Part shown: one piece after another, positions 16,329 through 26,177 of the stretch
Position numbering within the stretch: the stretch's first letter is position 1
Layout: each line of letters begins with the position of its first letter
NCBI RefSeq assembly: GCF_000166275.1
Contig: NZ_CM001023.1
Span: 2,049,001 to 2,113,000 of the forward strand
DNA length: 64,000 bases
From: Algoriphagus machipongonensis
Lineage (GTDB): Bacteria > Bacteroidota > Bacteroidia > Cytophagales > Cyclobacteriaceae
Direction: 5' to 3'
The notes under the pieces: model-generated
What the model was told of the DNA's origin: nothing
Seen by the model: only the letters and a program-made list of their open reading frames with translations
The model's database searches: none
Translations under genes and position numbers: made by a program

Positions 16329-17423
16329 ATGAAACAAAAAATTGAAAAAATATTACTTACCAATGACTTTACCTTAGTAAATCTGGTAAGGTTAGGTAAA
16401 GCCAAGATGAGGGTTCTGGTGGGGTCAGTAATACTATTTGTCCTGTTTGGATTTATTTATTATGCTACTACACCTGATTCCTATTCGACCCAAACAGTTT
16501 TATTGGTTGAATCTCAAAATGCTAATGCAGCTGGAGGTTTGGGGTCATTGGCTCAAGTGGCAGGCCTTTCTATGCAAGGTTCCCAAAGTGAGCTAGGAAC
16601 CCTTGATCCGGCTCTTTACCCAATGATCATTCAGAGTAAACCATTCCTTCAGGATTTAATGAATTCAAAAGTTAAGTCTGACCTCTATCCAGATTCGGTT
16701 TCTTTGTATAAATATATTATTGAAAATAATCCTGATAACAAGATTTACAGAGCAGTAAAAAGGCCGTTTTCTATATTCAAAGACAATATAATTGTCGATG
16801 ATAAGGAAAGAGAAGTAATGAATAATACATCTAGAACTCAATATGAGCCATTAGAATTGTATGCATTATATCAATTGGCAGACGGCATAATAGCAAGCTC
16901 TGAAGGCACTTTATTGTTAATTACGACAACCATGCCTGAAGCTAAGTTATCCTATCAGTTTTCAGTTCTTGTAAAAAAGTTATTAGTGGAATATGCCACC
17001 AGATACCTGCAAGAAAAACAAAAAAGTCATGTTGATTATTTGGAAGTCCAATATGAAAAAAGTGAAGAAGGGTTTAGAGAAGCACAGAATGCATTGACGT
17101 CTTTCAAAGAACGGAACCAAGGGTTGTATTTGGAAAGTTTGAAAGCGAGAGAGCAAAACTTAAATGCGGAATATAATTTGAAGTTTGAGCTATATAGAAC
17201 TATTGCGAAAGAGCTTGAAAGTTCAAGGATTGAATTAAATAATCAAAAGCCAATATTTTCTGAGATAGAACCACCTTTCATTCCTAATAAACCTGTAGCT
17301 CCAAACTTGCTGATTATCATTTCATTTTGTATTGCATTGGGCTTTATTTTTGGGCTGGTATTCATTTTTATCTTGTATATAAGACAATACATGATACTTC
17401 ATCAGAACCACGAGATTGATTAG
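16329..17423 (+). CDS. Wzz-type chain-length determinant / polysaccharide co-polymerase
   Basis: A 364-residue inner-membrane protein with two transmembrane segments (about residues 33-52 and 328-352) flanking a periplasmic, partly coiled-coil domain. The proline-rich motif PNKPVAPN precedes the second segment, as in Wzz proteins. No kinase domain follows, unlike the Wzc-like protein at 26178. It should set chain length together with the Wzy-like protein at 18404 and contact the SLBB exporter at 7036. The next gene begins directly after its stop codon. Confidence 0.87.
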   Translation: MKQKIEKILLTNDFTLVNLVRLGKAKMRVLVGSVILFVLFGFIYYATTPDSYSTQTVLLVESQNANAAGGLGSLAQVAGLSMQGSQSELGTLDPALYPMIIQSKPFLQDLMNSKVKSDLYPDSVSLYKYIIENNPDNKIYRAVKRPFSIFKDNIIVDDKEREVMNNTSRTQYEPLELYALYQLADGIIASSEGTLLLITTTMPEAKLSYQFSVLVKKLLVEYATRYLQEKQKSHVDYLEVQYEKSEEGFREAQNALTSFKERNQGLYLESLKAREQNLNAEYNLKFELYRTIAKELESSRIELNNQKPIFSEIEPPFIPNKPVAPNLLIIISFCIALGFIFGLVFIFILYIRQYMILHQNHEID

Positions 17424-18401
17424 ATGATTTCTGTCATTGTCCCATTTTATAACAATGAAGATTTTTTGAAGGAAACACTAATCTCTGTTTCTCAGCAAAC
17501 AATTGAAAATTGGGAGTGTGTTTTAGTGGACGATGGATCCACAGACAACTCTTTAAAGCTAGCCAAAGCTTTCGCCTCAGAGGATGCAAGGTTTAAATGC
17601 TTTACAAGACCTAGTGAGCTTCCAAAAGGGGCCAACTCTTGCAGAAATTTTGGTGTAGAAAAATGCAGAGGTAGCCATCTTCTTTTTTTGGATGCAGATG
17701 ATTTGCTCTCTTCGAAATGTTTGGAATTACGTGAATGTAAAATAAGAAATGAGGATCTGGTGGTGTTTTCAACAGCTCATTTTACTGGAGACATTAAAGA
17801 TGGTTTTCCTTTTTTTTCGAATCTAGATTTGGATTTAACGTCGATTGAATATCGAAATATGTTTTTGGATTATGTTATTCCATGGCATGGAAGCAGCGGT
17901 ATATGGTCTAAAAGATTTTTTGTGGAAATCGGTGGATTTGATCCTGAGTTGTTGAGGTTTCAAGATGTTGACTTGCATGTGAGAGCTTTAAATGCAAAAG
18001 GGATTTCTCTTAAATTAGATTATTCGGATGGCTTCACTTCTTTTTATCGAAAATCACTTTATCATCAGAAAGTAACTTTGGAAAAGAGGAGGTTTATTTT
18101 GAACCAAGGAATGCTTTATGCTTCTAAAATGAAGAGAGAATTGGATTCCAAAGACTACAGATGGCTGGAAGGGCTATTTGTTTACTTACTATTTAGATTT
18201 GAGGAAGTATTTGATCAAAAAGATCTTCAAAAAATTCAGGAATGGTGTGATCTAACGGGAGGAGAAAAAGATGTGGCATTTTCCTCAGAATTCATTTTTA
18301 TGATGAAAATGTATAAGAGTATTTTAACCAAACCGAATAGGTTAAGAAAATACGCTTCTTACTTTTTATATCGAAAATACGGTAAAAACAAGTACAACTA
18401 A
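17424..18401 (+). CDS. Glycosyltransferase family 2
   Basis: The 325-residue protein opens with SVIVPFYNNEDFLKETLIS and contains VLVDDGSTDNSL (nucleotide-sugar binding) and FLDADD (metal-binding DxD). The usual GGFDPEL acceptor-side loop follows. It is a cytoplasmic GT-A enzyme. The C-terminal 100 residues are helical and charged without membrane segments. Sugar specificity is unknown. It starts immediately after the Wzz-like gene and ends 2 bp before the polymerase gene. Confidence 0.88.
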   Translation: MISVIVPFYNNEDFLKETLISVSQQTIENWECVLVDDGSTDNSLKLAKAFASEDARFKCFTRPSELPKGANSCRNFGVEKCRGSHLLFLDADDLLSSKCLELRECKIRNEDLVVFSTAHFTGDIKDGFPFFSNLDLDLTSIEYRNMFLDYVIPWHGSSGIWSKRFFVEIGGFDPELLRFQDVDLHVRALNAKGISLKLDYSDGFTSFYRKSLYHQKVTLEKRRFILNQGMLYASKMKRELDSKDYRWLEGLFVYLLFRFEEVFDQKDLQKIQEWCDLTGGEKDVAFSSEFIFMMKMYKSILTKPNRLRKYASYFLYRKYGKNKYN

Positions 18402-18403
18402 AT

Positions 18404-19606
18404 TTGAAAGCCTATTATCAAAATGTGGAGTTTTGGCATCTTTTGACGTTGCCTATCTATTTCATCATGGCCTATTTACTGGTGACTATGATAGCTAAGC
18501 GAATTTTACTGCCTGATTCCAAATATTTGAATGTTCATTTTTTAGCTGTTTTACTTTTCTATTTGGCTATTGGGTTGATAGATTTTAAGTTTAAGTTGAT
18601 TCCATTTTTTCCTGATACAAATTTATTTACAAACATATTGGAGACAGGAATAACTCCAGATAACCAGTCGATTGGGGTGAAAATTGGGTATAAATTTTTG
18701 GCGATTCCTATCTATAATCTATCACTCAAATCCATTTTCAATTACTTCTTATTCAATGTCTTATTCTTCCAGTTGGGTTTGATTTTCCTTGCAGGAGCAT
18801 TCAATAGGACTTATCATTTAACAGATGTTTGGGTTCAACGGATATTCCTGATTTTAGCCGTTTTCATACCTTCTGTAATCGTATATTCCTTTACTCCCCT
18901 AAGAGAAAGTTATTTCGTTTTAGCATTAGGACTATTCTTTTATGGAATGACCTCAAAAAACAAACTGAATATCTTTTTGATTTTGGGAGTTGTTTTAGCT
19001 GGGATTTTACGAATTCAATTACTACTCTATTTCTTTATCGTCATTGGGATACAAATGGTGGTAAATATGAAATTGAGTAAGAAGGCGATTTTAGGAATTG
19101 TCATTGTACTAATCCCATTCTTATTTATAGCACTTAATTACCTGGCAAAAAGTATTATAGGGATATCAATTTCCCCTGAAAGTCTGGCATTATTCAGAAA
19201 TATTCAACGGATGAATTATTTCGAGTCTGGCGTTACCTATCCAGAAGTTGATTGGGCCAATTGGCTAGACTTATTTCTGGATTTTCCTGGTTTGTTTTTC
19301 CAGTTTTTATTGGCTCCATTTCCGGTAATTATTTTCATTCCATTCTGGACCAAGCTTGCCTATTTTGCGGATGGTTTGTATTTGCTATTGATCTTGAGTA
19401 TTTCCTTATTTTATATCAAGCACTGGAATCAATTAGGACTATGGCTATTATATATTGGTCTGTATGTTGCTATGTCAGCCTTTTTTGAATTTCACCTTTT
19501 AGGAGCGGTTAGACATCGACTCCCGGCGACTTTATTGGTGACATTTCTTGCTGCTCAATGCCTTGCTTATTACCTCCCTAAGTTTCGATGGATATTCAAG
19601 TATTAA
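18404..19606 (+). CDS. Wzy/EpsG-like polysaccharide polymerase (multi-pass membrane protein)
   Basis: A 400-residue protein with about 10-11 hydrophobic helices and a larger loop in the second half (around NIQRMNYFESGVTYPEVDW). Wzy proteins share little sequence, so the call rests on topology, on size and on context between Wzz, glycosyltransferase and flippase genes. It would join repeat units at the periplasmic face. The start is a TTG at 18404; the first ATG-encoded Met is about 20 residues later, inside the first helix. The last 19 bp overlap the next gene. Confidence 0.65.
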   Translation: MKAYYQNVEFWHLLTLPIYFIMAYLLVTMIAKRILLPDSKYLNVHFLAVLLFYLAIGLIDFKFKLIPFFPDTNLFTNILETGITPDNQSIGVKIGYKFLAIPIYNLSLKSIFNYFLFNVLFFQLGLIFLAGAFNRTYHLTDVWVQRIFLILAVFIPSVIVYSFTPLRESYFVLALGLFFYGMTSKNKLNIFLILGVVLAGILRIQLLLYFFIVIGIQMVVNMKLSKKAILGIVIVLIPFLFIALNYLAKSIIGISISPESLALFRNIQRMNYFESGVTYPEVDWANWLDLFLDFPGLFFQFLLAPFPVIIFIPFWTKLAYFADGLYLLLILSISLFYIKHWNQLGLWLLYIGLYVAMSAFFEFHLLGAVRHRLPATLLVTFLAAQCLAYYLPKFRWIFKY

Positions 19607-20343
19607 TTTCGACTATGAATCCCAATCCGGATCCTTTCAAGGATTTAGGAATTCCAACATTAGTTATTTCCCAGAACTCTACCCAGACAGAAGTTCGTGA
19701 AGATAAATTCACTTTTTTATCATTTGACGAAAGAGGGCTTTCAAAAAGCAGAAATAAAGCAATAGAAAACTCAACTGCTGAAATTGGCCTGATAGCAGAT
19801 GATGATATTGGGTATTGTGAAGGGTTTGAAGAAAAAATTTTAAATGCCTTTGATCAGTTCCCAGATGCTGATATTCTGACATTTAAGATTATTACTCCGG
19901 ATGGGAGACCCTATAAAAATTACAATTCCGAAAATTTTAGGCATACTAGAAGTAGCATTTTTAGAGTTTCTTCCGTTGAAATAGTAATACGTTTGGATAG
20001 AGTTAAAGAAAAAGGGATTTCATTTGATGAAAATTTTGGACTTGGAGCTAATTTTAAAAGTGGAGAAGAGACTATTTTTTTAAATGACGCAATGAATGCT
20101 GGCTTAAAAATTTATTATGTTCCTGAATATCTGGTTATCCATCCTTTGGAAAGTTCCGGAAAGATTCTCGATTACCAATACTTTAGAAGTAAAGGTGCTT
20201 TGATTCATAGAATGTATAAAAATACTATTCATTTAGGCCTTGGAGTAGTTTTCTTATTAAAGCAGCTAGCCAAGCCTAATAAAACTATATCTTTGTCAGC
20301 CTGCTTGAAAGCGATTTTTCAAGGTTATTATTCTAGTAAATAA
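19588..20343 (+). CDS. Glycosyltransferase family 2-like protein
   Basis: The 251-residue protein has a GT-A-like core: LSKSRNKAIENSTAEIGLIADDDI, in which ADDD corresponds to the metal-binding DxD, and an FGLGANFKSGEE loop in the acceptor region. The N terminus (VLISTMNPNPDPF) departs from the usual IIPVYN opening, so this is a divergent subfamily common in Bacteroidota polysaccharide loci. It overlaps the polymerase gene by 19 bp and is followed after 4 bp by another glycosyltransferase gene. Confidence 0.8.
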   Translation: MDIQVLISTMNPNPDPFKDLGIPTLVISQNSTQTEVREDKFTFLSFDERGLSKSRNKAIENSTAEIGLIADDDIGYCEGFEEKILNAFDQFPDADILTFKIITPDGRPYKNYNSENFRHTRSSIFRVSSVEIVIRLDRVKEKGISFDENFGLGANFKSGEETIFLNDAMNAGLKIYYVPEYLVIHPLESSGKILDYQYFRSKGALIHRMYKNTIHLGLGVVFLLKQLAKPNKTISLSACLKAIFQGYYSSK

Positions 20344-20347
20344 AATA

Positions 20348-21115
20348 ATGCTTGTTTCGATTATTACCCCTGTGCATAACTCCATTGAACATGTCGAAGA
20401 GGCTATTCAATCGATATTAAAGCAGACTTATACAAACTGGGAACTTATCTTAATTGATGATAAATCTTCAGATAGTAGCCTTGAAGTACTTCATGCCTAT
20501 GAGGAGAAAGACTCCAGAATTCATCTTCTTAAAAATGAAAAAAATAAAGGAGCTGCATTAACCAGAAACAGGGGGATTGAAGCTTCAAAAGGAAGGTTTA
20601 TCGCTTTTTTAGATAGTGATGATTTATGGGAACCAACCAAGCTAGAAACTCAAATTGCTTTTATGCTTGAAAAAGGTCATGCTTTTACTTACACGAGTTA
20701 TTTAACTTTTCGTAATGACAATGAGGAAGTTGGAGTTTTAGAAGTGCCGGAAAAAGTAAATCACAATGATTTATTAAAAACTTGCTCTATAGGTTGCCTT
20801 ACTGCGATGTATGATACTGAAGTATTAGGGAAAGTTTATATGCCTATCATTTCAAAGAGACAGGATTATGCTCTTTGGTTGAAAATATTAAAGGAAATTC
20901 CATTTGCATACGGAATTAATACACCTCTTGCCAAATATAGGTTAAGGTCAGATTCCATTTCAGGAAACAAGCTCAAAGCAGCCGGATATCAATGGAAGGT
21001 TTACCGAGAGTTTGAAAATTTATCCATTTTTCAAGCAAGTTATTACTTTATACACTATTCAATTTTTGGGGTTATCAAGACCTATTTCAATAAAATGCAG
21101 AAGCAGAAAGATTAG
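20348..21115 (+). CDS. Glycosyltransferase family 2
   Basis: A standard 255-residue GT-A protein. It shows SIITPVHNSIEHVEEAIQS, LILIDDKSSDSSLEVL and AFLDSDDLWEPTKLE, the last carrying the DSD metal-binding triplet followed by the DxW motif. A conserved SKRQDYALWLKIL segment follows. It resembles the short WcaA/TuaG-type transferases that add one sugar to a lipid-linked repeat unit. Nothing unusual was seen. Confidence 0.9.
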   Translation: MLVSIITPVHNSIEHVEEAIQSILKQTYTNWELILIDDKSSDSSLEVLHAYEEKDSRIHLLKNEKNKGAALTRNRGIEASKGRFIAFLDSDDLWEPTKLETQIAFMLEKGHAFTYTSYLTFRNDNEEVGVLEVPEKVNHNDLLKTCSIGCLTAMYDTEVLGKVYMPIISKRQDYALWLKILKEIPFAYGINTPLAKYRLRSDSISGNKLKAAGYQWKVYREFENLSIFQASYYFIHYSIFGVIKTYFNKMQKQKD

Positions 21116-21118
21116 TAA

Positions 21119-21979
21119 ATGCTAATTTCTGTTATCATTCCCGTTTATAGAGATTTACCAAGGTTAAAGAATTGCCTTTATGCTTTGGCAAACCAAAAAG
21201 ATTTCTCTTTTCAAGATGTAGAGGTGATCATAGTAAATAATGACGCTTCTGATTTATTCGAACTTGAAGATTCTTACCCCTTTTCCTTGAAGTTAATTGT
21301 TCAGGAAATTCCAGGGTCTTATGCAGCCCGAAATAAGGGGCTTGAGATAGCCTCGGGTGAATCATTCTTGTTTACTGATTCCGATTGCATCCCTTCTACA
21401 AACTGGCTTTCCACAGCGAAAAAATTGTTGGAAAATACGGAATCAGACCTGATTGCTGGATCAATTGATTTGTTTGCTAAGGAGGAAAATCGATACGTTC
21501 GATTTGACCAAACTTTTGCTTTTCCAAACGAATATTATGTGAAGGAAGAGAAATTTGGAGTGACAGCTAATTTGCTAGTAAGAAAGTCTGTGATTGAAGC
21601 GGTAGGGTCTTTTAATACTCAATTGCTTACAGGAGGTGATTCAGAATTTTGTAATCGTGCAATAAATGCGGGATTTAAAATTGCCTACCACAAAGAACTC
21701 AATATATCACATCCCGCACGAGCTTCTTGGGATGAATTGAAAGTAAAGGCTATTCGGTTTGGAGGTAGATTACCAAAAGGAAGCAATCAATTGATGGTGC
21801 TACTTAAACTTATTGGGAAGTTTAGAGTTAGGCTCAGTGATGTGAAATACATTTCAGGACTTCCGGAGGTGAATTTATCTCAGAAGTTTGATTTTTTTCA
21901 AATCAGACAAAAGCTGAGGTGGGTGGAAGCAGAAGAATCTTTAAGGGTTTTCTTCGGGAAGAAGCCTGGAAGAAAGTAA
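21119..21979 (+). CDS. Glycosyltransferase family 2 (ExoM-like), paralogue of the 15395 gene
   Basis: The 286-residue protein shows ISVIIPVYRDLPRLKNCL, VIIVNNDASD, FTDSDCIPS and LLTGGDSEFCNRAINAGF, in the same order and spacing as the product at 15395. It is a cytoplasmic GT-A enzyme. The two paralogues probably add different sugars or act at different positions of the same unit. It begins 3 bp after the previous gene and is followed by the Wzi-like gene. Confidence 0.88.
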   Translation: MLISVIIPVYRDLPRLKNCLYALANQKDFSFQDVEVIIVNNDASDLFELEDSYPFSLKLIVQEIPGSYAARNKGLEIASGESFLFTDSDCIPSTNWLSTAKKLLENTESDLIAGSIDLFAKEENRYVRFDQTFAFPNEYYVKEEKFGVTANLLVRKSVIEAVGSFNTQLLTGGDSEFCNRAINAGFKIAYHKELNISHPARASWDELKVKAIRFGGRLPKGSNQLMVLLKLIGKFRVRLSDVKYISGLPEVNLSQKFDFFQIRQKLRWVEAEESLRVFFGKKPGRK

Positions 21980-21989
21980 AAAAACAGAT

Positions 21990-23693
21990 TTGTTAGCTAA
22001 GAATTTCGGAAGAAAATTAACCTTGACAGCGCTGCTGTTCCAGGTTTCCTTTGTTGTTTTTTCTCAAATTCTTAATTCAGACATTCCTGTATTAGAGCAA
22101 TTTCTTCGTAGGGAACAATTGCTCGGATCATTTGATCCTAGCTATTCTTTTCAGTTAAGACCTTTCAGATTAGATGGTAGAGATTCTTCAATCACTTCAC
22201 AAACGATATCTAATTACCTGATAGGTAAATCAATGCCTAAAAACCCTAAGGTAAGGTTTAACTTGTTGCCTATTATTTCCACCACTGAAATAAATACAAA
22301 AAGACCCTACGGTTGGGGAAATAAAGGACTTGTTCCAAATGTAGGGGTTCAAACCTATTTCAGCACAGGTTTCTATGCAAGGTTTCACTTTTTAGAAATT
22401 CAATTTCAACCTGAAATGACCTATTCCCAGAACAAAGCATTCGAGGGGTTTTCAAATGATTTTTCCGGAAAGGTTTTAAGTGCTCGTTTTTTTTATTGGA
22501 ATAATGGTGATAATCCAGAACGTTTTGGGAAAGATCCAATTTCTCGTTTATGGTGGGGACAGTCAAGTATAAATATTTTGGCTGGACCTATTCAATTTGG
22601 TATTTCAACAGAAAACATTTGGTGGGGGCCAGGCCAGTTCAATTCACTCACTTTTAGTGATAATGCAGAAGGTTTTCCTCATTTATCCTTAAAATCCCGC
22701 AGACCACTTAAGACTTTTATGGGGAATTTTGAGTCAGAGGTGATTATAGGTAGGCTTGAGAATAGTGGCTTATTTCCTTCTCAAGATGCCTTCTTAAATC
22801 AGCGGTATTTCCGAAAATTTGATGGAGACTGGAGATACTTAAATGCTCTTCATATCACCTACAATCCTTCGTTTTTGCCTAATTTATTTTTAGGCTTTAA
22901 TAGAACTTTCCAGCAGTACAATAAATATAGAGAGAAAACCTTCAATGATTATTTCCCGATTTTTGAAGTGTTTCAGAAAAAGACATTATTTGAAAATGGT
23001 AACTCTGTGGTCTATGATGGAAAAGGTCAAGATCAACAAGTCTCACTTTCTATTCGATATTTGGTTCCTAAAGCAAATGTTGAAGTTTATGCAGAATTGG
23101 GGAGAAGGGACCATGCTTATGACTGGCGAGACTTTATCTTAAACCCCGAGCATGCCAGAGCATATCTTTTTGGGTTACAGAAATTATTCCCACTTCCGGA
23201 GCAAGATACCTACATACAAGTGCGAGCGGAAATGACGCATCAGCAGGAGTCTATCAATAGATATAATAGATATCCAGGGTTGATAGGCAACCAAACCTGG
23301 CATACCCATGGGTTGGCAAGGGGCTTTGTAAATGAAGGAGAAGCTTTAGGCGTAGGAGTAGGGGTAGGATCCAATGTTCAAACTATCGAAATTTCCAAAG
23401 TTTCAAAAATGAATAAAAGGGGCATTCTTCTGGAAAGATTAGCCAATAATCAAGATTTTTTTTATCGGGCATTTGGTCAAAATCCTGAGAAAAAACCATG
23501 GGTGGATTTGAGCTTGGGGTTTTTGTGGGATGAGCAGTTTGGCAGGCTAATACTTAGTGGTAAAGCACAGTTTATCAAAGGTTTCAACTATCAATGGCAG
23601 TCTGATAATCTGAGTACTTCCGATTACCCAAATGGCAAAAATAATTTTTCCTTTTTTGGAAATTTTAGCCTGATCTATCAATTACAGAAATAG
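21990..23693 (+). CDS. Capsule assembly Wzi-family outer-membrane protein
   Basis: A 567-residue protein with an N-terminal signal peptide (hydrophobic LTLTALLFQVSFVVFSQ, cleavage likely near SQ). The rest is rich in aromatic-ended beta-strands, as expected for the 18-stranded Wzi barrel. The motif FGISTENIWWGPGQFNSLTF is characteristic of this family, and the protein ends in a strand with aromatic residues (FSLIYQLQK). Wzi proteins bind capsular polysaccharide at the cell surface. The start is TTG at 21990. This is the last gene of unit 1, so that polysaccharide is probably a surface-held capsule rather than released slime. Confidence 0.85.
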   Translation: MLAKNFGRKLTLTALLFQVSFVVFSQILNSDIPVLEQFLRREQLLGSFDPSYSFQLRPFRLDGRDSSITSQTISNYLIGKSMPKNPKVRFNLLPIISTTEINTKRPYGWGNKGLVPNVGVQTYFSTGFYARFHFLEIQFQPEMTYSQNKAFEGFSNDFSGKVLSARFFYWNNGDNPERFGKDPISRLWWGQSSINILAGPIQFGISTENIWWGPGQFNSLTFSDNAEGFPHLSLKSRRPLKTFMGNFESEVIIGRLENSGLFPSQDAFLNQRYFRKFDGDWRYLNALHITYNPSFLPNLFLGFNRTFQQYNKYREKTFNDYFPIFEVFQKKTLFENGNSVVYDGKGQDQQVSLSIRYLVPKANVEVYAELGRRDHAYDWRDFILNPEHARAYLFGLQKLFPLPEQDTYIQVRAEMTHQQESINRYNRYPGLIGNQTWHTHGLARGFVNEGEALGVGVGVGSNVQTIEISKVSKMNKRGILLERLANNQDFFYRAFGQNPEKKPWVDLSLGFLWDEQFGRLILSGKAQFIKGFNYQWQSDNLSTSDYPNGKNNFSFFGNFSLIYQLQK

Positions 23694-23715
23694 ATAGTTT
23701 AGCGTACTATTTTTT
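23694..23715 (+). terminator. Weak terminator candidate at the end of unit 1
   Basis: A short AT-rich stem ATAGT/ACTAT (23694-23698 with 23706-23710) is followed by a run of T. With only five pairs it would be inefficient, so some transcription may run on into unit 2. Confidence 0.35.
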
Positions 23716-23732
23716 CAGCAAAAGATTCTACT

Positions 23733-23769
23733 TTTGCAATCAAATTCAAATGAGTAACTTTGGTACTCA
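23733..23769 (+). promoter_or_regulatory. Promoter with palindromic operator, unit 2
   Basis: A TTTG -33 box (23733-23736) is followed after 18 bp by TAACTTTG (23755-23762), a TAnnTTTG -7 box. The -7 box lies inside the perfect inverted repeat TGAGTA-N7-TACTCA (23751-23769), whose arms extend to 8 bp here (AATGAGTA/TACTCATT). It is the second copy of the site at 6375-6393. Transcription from here would give a leader of about 225 nt before the gene at 23997. Confidence 0.8.
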
Positions 23770-23898
23770 TTTAGTATTAAGTGCCAACAAAATACTTTTT
23801 CAAGGCGGTATAAGCAGCTTTTTGAATCTGAAAAAAGACATCAAAATTGACTCCCTTTGAAAAAATACAGAGCTACTAGTTTTGTTTCGCTGGGTTTA

Positions 23899-23921
23899 TG
23901 TGACCGAAAGGGCGAAGCTGT
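23899..23921 (+). promoter_or_regulatory. Conserved 23-nt leader element, copy 2 (ops/JUMPstart-like candidate)
   Basis: It is identical to 6970-6992 except for C in place of T at the sixth position. It lies about 130 nt downstream of the expected transcription start of unit 2 and 75 nt before the first gene. The rest of the leader (23770-23898 and 23922-23996) shows no reading frame and no strong hairpin that I can see. Placement in the transcribed leader of a 34-kb operon fits a transcription elongation signal. Confidence 0.65.
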
Positions 23922-23996
23922 ATTAACAAAAGGATTTGTTTTATAACTCTTAATAATATTATTGATTAAATCATCTTTCATTCTTTTACTTTTGAA

Positions 23997-25295
23997 ATGT
24001 TAACTCCACTAAAAGATGTAAAAATTGCGGTCATTGGCCTAGGTTATGTAGGTCTACCACTAGCAGTAGAATTTGCCAAAAAATTTCCCACAGTTGGTTT
24101 TGATATAGACTCAAAAAGAGTTGGTGAACTGAAGGAAGGATTAGATCATACTTTAGAAGTTGAAAATGAGTTATTAAAATCTGTCTTAGGATTTAATCCA
24201 TCAGAAGGAGTTGGATTGTTACCCACCTCGGATTCTTCAGATCTTTCGGACTGCCAAGTATATATTGTAACCGTTCCGACACCGACTGATAGGCATAATC
24301 GTCCTGTGCTGACTCCTATGCTAAAAGCCTCCGAAAATATTGCTCAATATCTAAAAAAAGGGGATGTTGTCATATACGAATCAACGGTTTACCCAGGAGT
24401 TACTGAGGATGAATGCGTACCGGTTTTAGAGCAGATTTCTGGATTGAAGTTTAATATAGATTTCTTTGCGGGTTATTCCCCTGAGCGAATAAACCCGGGT
24501 GACAAAGAACATACTGTAGCCAAGATTTTAAAAGTAACTTCTGGAAGTACTCCTGAGGTAGCGGAATATGTGGATCAACTCTATAAGCAAGTGATTACTG
24601 CTGGAACTCATAAAGCATCTTCAATAAAAGTTGCGGAGGCAGCGAAAGTGATAGAAAACTCTCAACGAGACATTAATATTGCCTTTGTCAATGAACTTTC
24701 TAAAATATTCAATCTATTGGGAATTGATACTCAGGAAGTATTAGAGGCAGCAGGCACCAAATGGAATTTTTTAAAATTCAAGCCGGGTTTGGTTGGAGGT
24801 CATTGCATTGGGGTAGATCCATTTTACCTAGCTCAAAAAGCTCAGGAGGTTGGTTATCACCCTGAAATCATTTTGGCTGGAAGGAGATTAAATGATTCTA
24901 TGGGGAAGCATGTAGCGACCGAAGTGATCAAATTGATGATGAGAAAGGACTTGAAAGTGATTGATTCCAAAGTTCTTATTTTAGGCTTTACTTTTAAAGA
25001 GGATTGTCCAGACTTTAGGAATACCAGAGTGATTGATATTTATTCTGAATTAAAATCTTTCGATATGGAAGTGGATATTTACGATCCTTGGCCAAACTCG
25101 GAGGAAGTTAAAAAGGAATATGGTGTTGAAATCATTTCTGGAGGTCAAGCTCCTAATTTAAATGCTTATTCTGCCATTATCTTGGCAGTATCACACAAGG
25201 AGTTTTTAGGTCTATCAATTCAGAAATCAGAAAATCAAGTAGTCTATGACGTCAAAGGTTTTTTAGATAAATCACAAATAGACGCAAGGCTTTAA
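23997..25295 (+). CDS. Nucleotide-sugar dehydrogenase, UDP-HexNAc type (TviB/WbpA-like)
   Basis: A 432-residue NAD-dependent dehydrogenase. It has [17 protein letters not shown] at the N terminus, [26 protein letters not shown], and the catalytic Cys270 in [13 protein letters not shown]. The PLAVEF and SPERINPGD motifs are those of the Vi-antigen enzyme TviB and relatives, which oxidise UDP-GlcNAc or UDP-GalNAc to the uronic acid. This differs from the UDP-glucose enzyme at 9713. It is the first gene of unit 2, and its product UDP-HexNAc-uronate would add a second acidic sugar; that acid group could be a substrate for the AsnB-like amidotransferases downstream. Confidence 0.9.
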   Translation: MLTPLKDVKIAVIGLGYVGLPLAVEFAKKFPTVGFDIDSKRVGELKEGLDHTLEVENELLKSVLGFNPSEGVGLLPTSDSSDLSDCQVYIVTVPTPTDRHNRPVLTPMLKASENIAQYLKKGDVVIYESTVYPGVTEDECVPVLEQISGLKFNIDFFAGYSPERINPGDKEHTVAKILKVTSGSTPEVAEYVDQLYKQVITAGTHKASSIKVAEAAKVIENSQRDINIAFVNELSKIFNLLGIDTQEVLEAAGTKWNFLKFKPGLVGGHCIGVDPFYLAQKAQEVGYHPEIILAGRRLNDSMGKHVATEVIKLMMRKDLKVIDSKVLILGFTFKEDCPDFRNTRVIDIYSELKSFDMEVDIYDPWPNSEEVKKEYGVEIISGGQAPNLNAYSAIILAVSHKEFLGLSIQKSENQVVYDVKGFLDKSQIDARL

Positions 25296-25341
25296 AAAAT
25301 AATTTTACAAATTGAGTCCAAATTTGGACTTTAGCGCTTTA

Positions 25342-26172
25342 ATGAAATATTTTAATATGAAAAACCAGTTTAGGCATCTGTTTCTTTTGTCGATGCTACT
25401 TTTGCTTTTTTCTTGTGTTTCAAACGAACGTATCGTTTACATGCAGGATTTAGGGGCTGATAGCAACCCCTTAATATCAACAGGGCAAACAATCCCTTAT
25501 CAAGTAGATGAGTATTTACTGCAAGCATTTGATATTGTTGATATTAGTGTCAAAACAACTAATCCTGAGATTAATGAAATCTTTAATGTAATTACTGGAG
25601 ACTCTAATGGCCAAAATATGAGTACTGGTCAAAATGGAGGAGATGTGTTTTTCATGAATGGATATACTCTCGATGAAAATGGAGTGATTGAAATGCCATT
25701 GATAGGTGAGTTAAATCTCCTTGGAATGGATACTAAAACTGCAAAAGCACTTATTGAACAGCAAGTCTCAAAATATGTCAATGAAGGAGAATATTTTGTG
25801 AGATTGAGACTGGGAGGTATTCGTTTCAGTGCCATTGGTGAATTTAACAACCCTGGAAAGCAAACAATATTGCAAAATAGAGCCAATATTTTTGAGGCTA
25901 TTGCGACAGCAGGAGATATGACTATTTTAGCCAAGAGAAATGAAGTGACTTTGCTAAGGCAATACCCAGAAGGTTCAAAGCTCCATAAAATCAACCTAAA
26001 TGATAAAAATCTATTAGGAACCGAATTCTTTTTTATAAGACCAAATGATGTGATTTACGCGGAACCTTTGAAAGTTAGAGAATTGGGTTCAGGTACAAAC
26101 TTCATACAGTCTCTTGCTCTGGTAACTTCCATGGTTACTGCCATTGCCCTTATACTTTCTCTACGAAACTAG
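25342..26172 (+). CDS. Wza-type polysaccharide export lipoprotein
   Basis: From the ATG at 25342 the protein has 276 residues. A second ATG at 25357 is equally placed to begin the lipoprotein signal; the TTG at 25312 would add an unlikely extension. The hydrophobic stretch ends in a lipobox LLFSC. A Poly_export domain (YLLQAFDIVDISVKTTNPEI) and one SLBB-like domain (FSAIGEFNNPGKQTILQNRANI) follow, with a hydrophobic C-terminal helix. It is a short Wza of the type paired with tyrosine-kinase co-polymerases, here the next gene, 5 bp away. It should be the outer-membrane exit of the unit 2 polysaccharide. Confidence 0.9.
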   Translation: MKYFNMKNQFRHLFLLSMLLLLFSCVSNERIVYMQDLGADSNPLISTGQTIPYQVDEYLLQAFDIVDISVKTTNPEINEIFNVITGDSNGQNMSTGQNGGDVFFMNGYTLDENGVIEMPLIGELNLLGMDTKTAKALIEQQVSKYVNEGEYFVRLRLGGIRFSAIGEFNNPGKQTILQNRANIFEAIATAGDMTILAKRNEVTLLRQYPEGSKLHKINLNDKNLLGTEFFFIRPNDVIYAEPLKVRELGSGTNFIQSLALVTSMVTAIALILSLRN

Positions 26173-26177
26173 TAAAA

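Noticed and set aside
23804-23810. GGCGGTA, identical to the first part of the E. coli ops core, in the unit 2 leader
   Set aside because: Only seven bases, not repeated in the unit 1 leader; the 23-nt element shared by both units is the better candidate.
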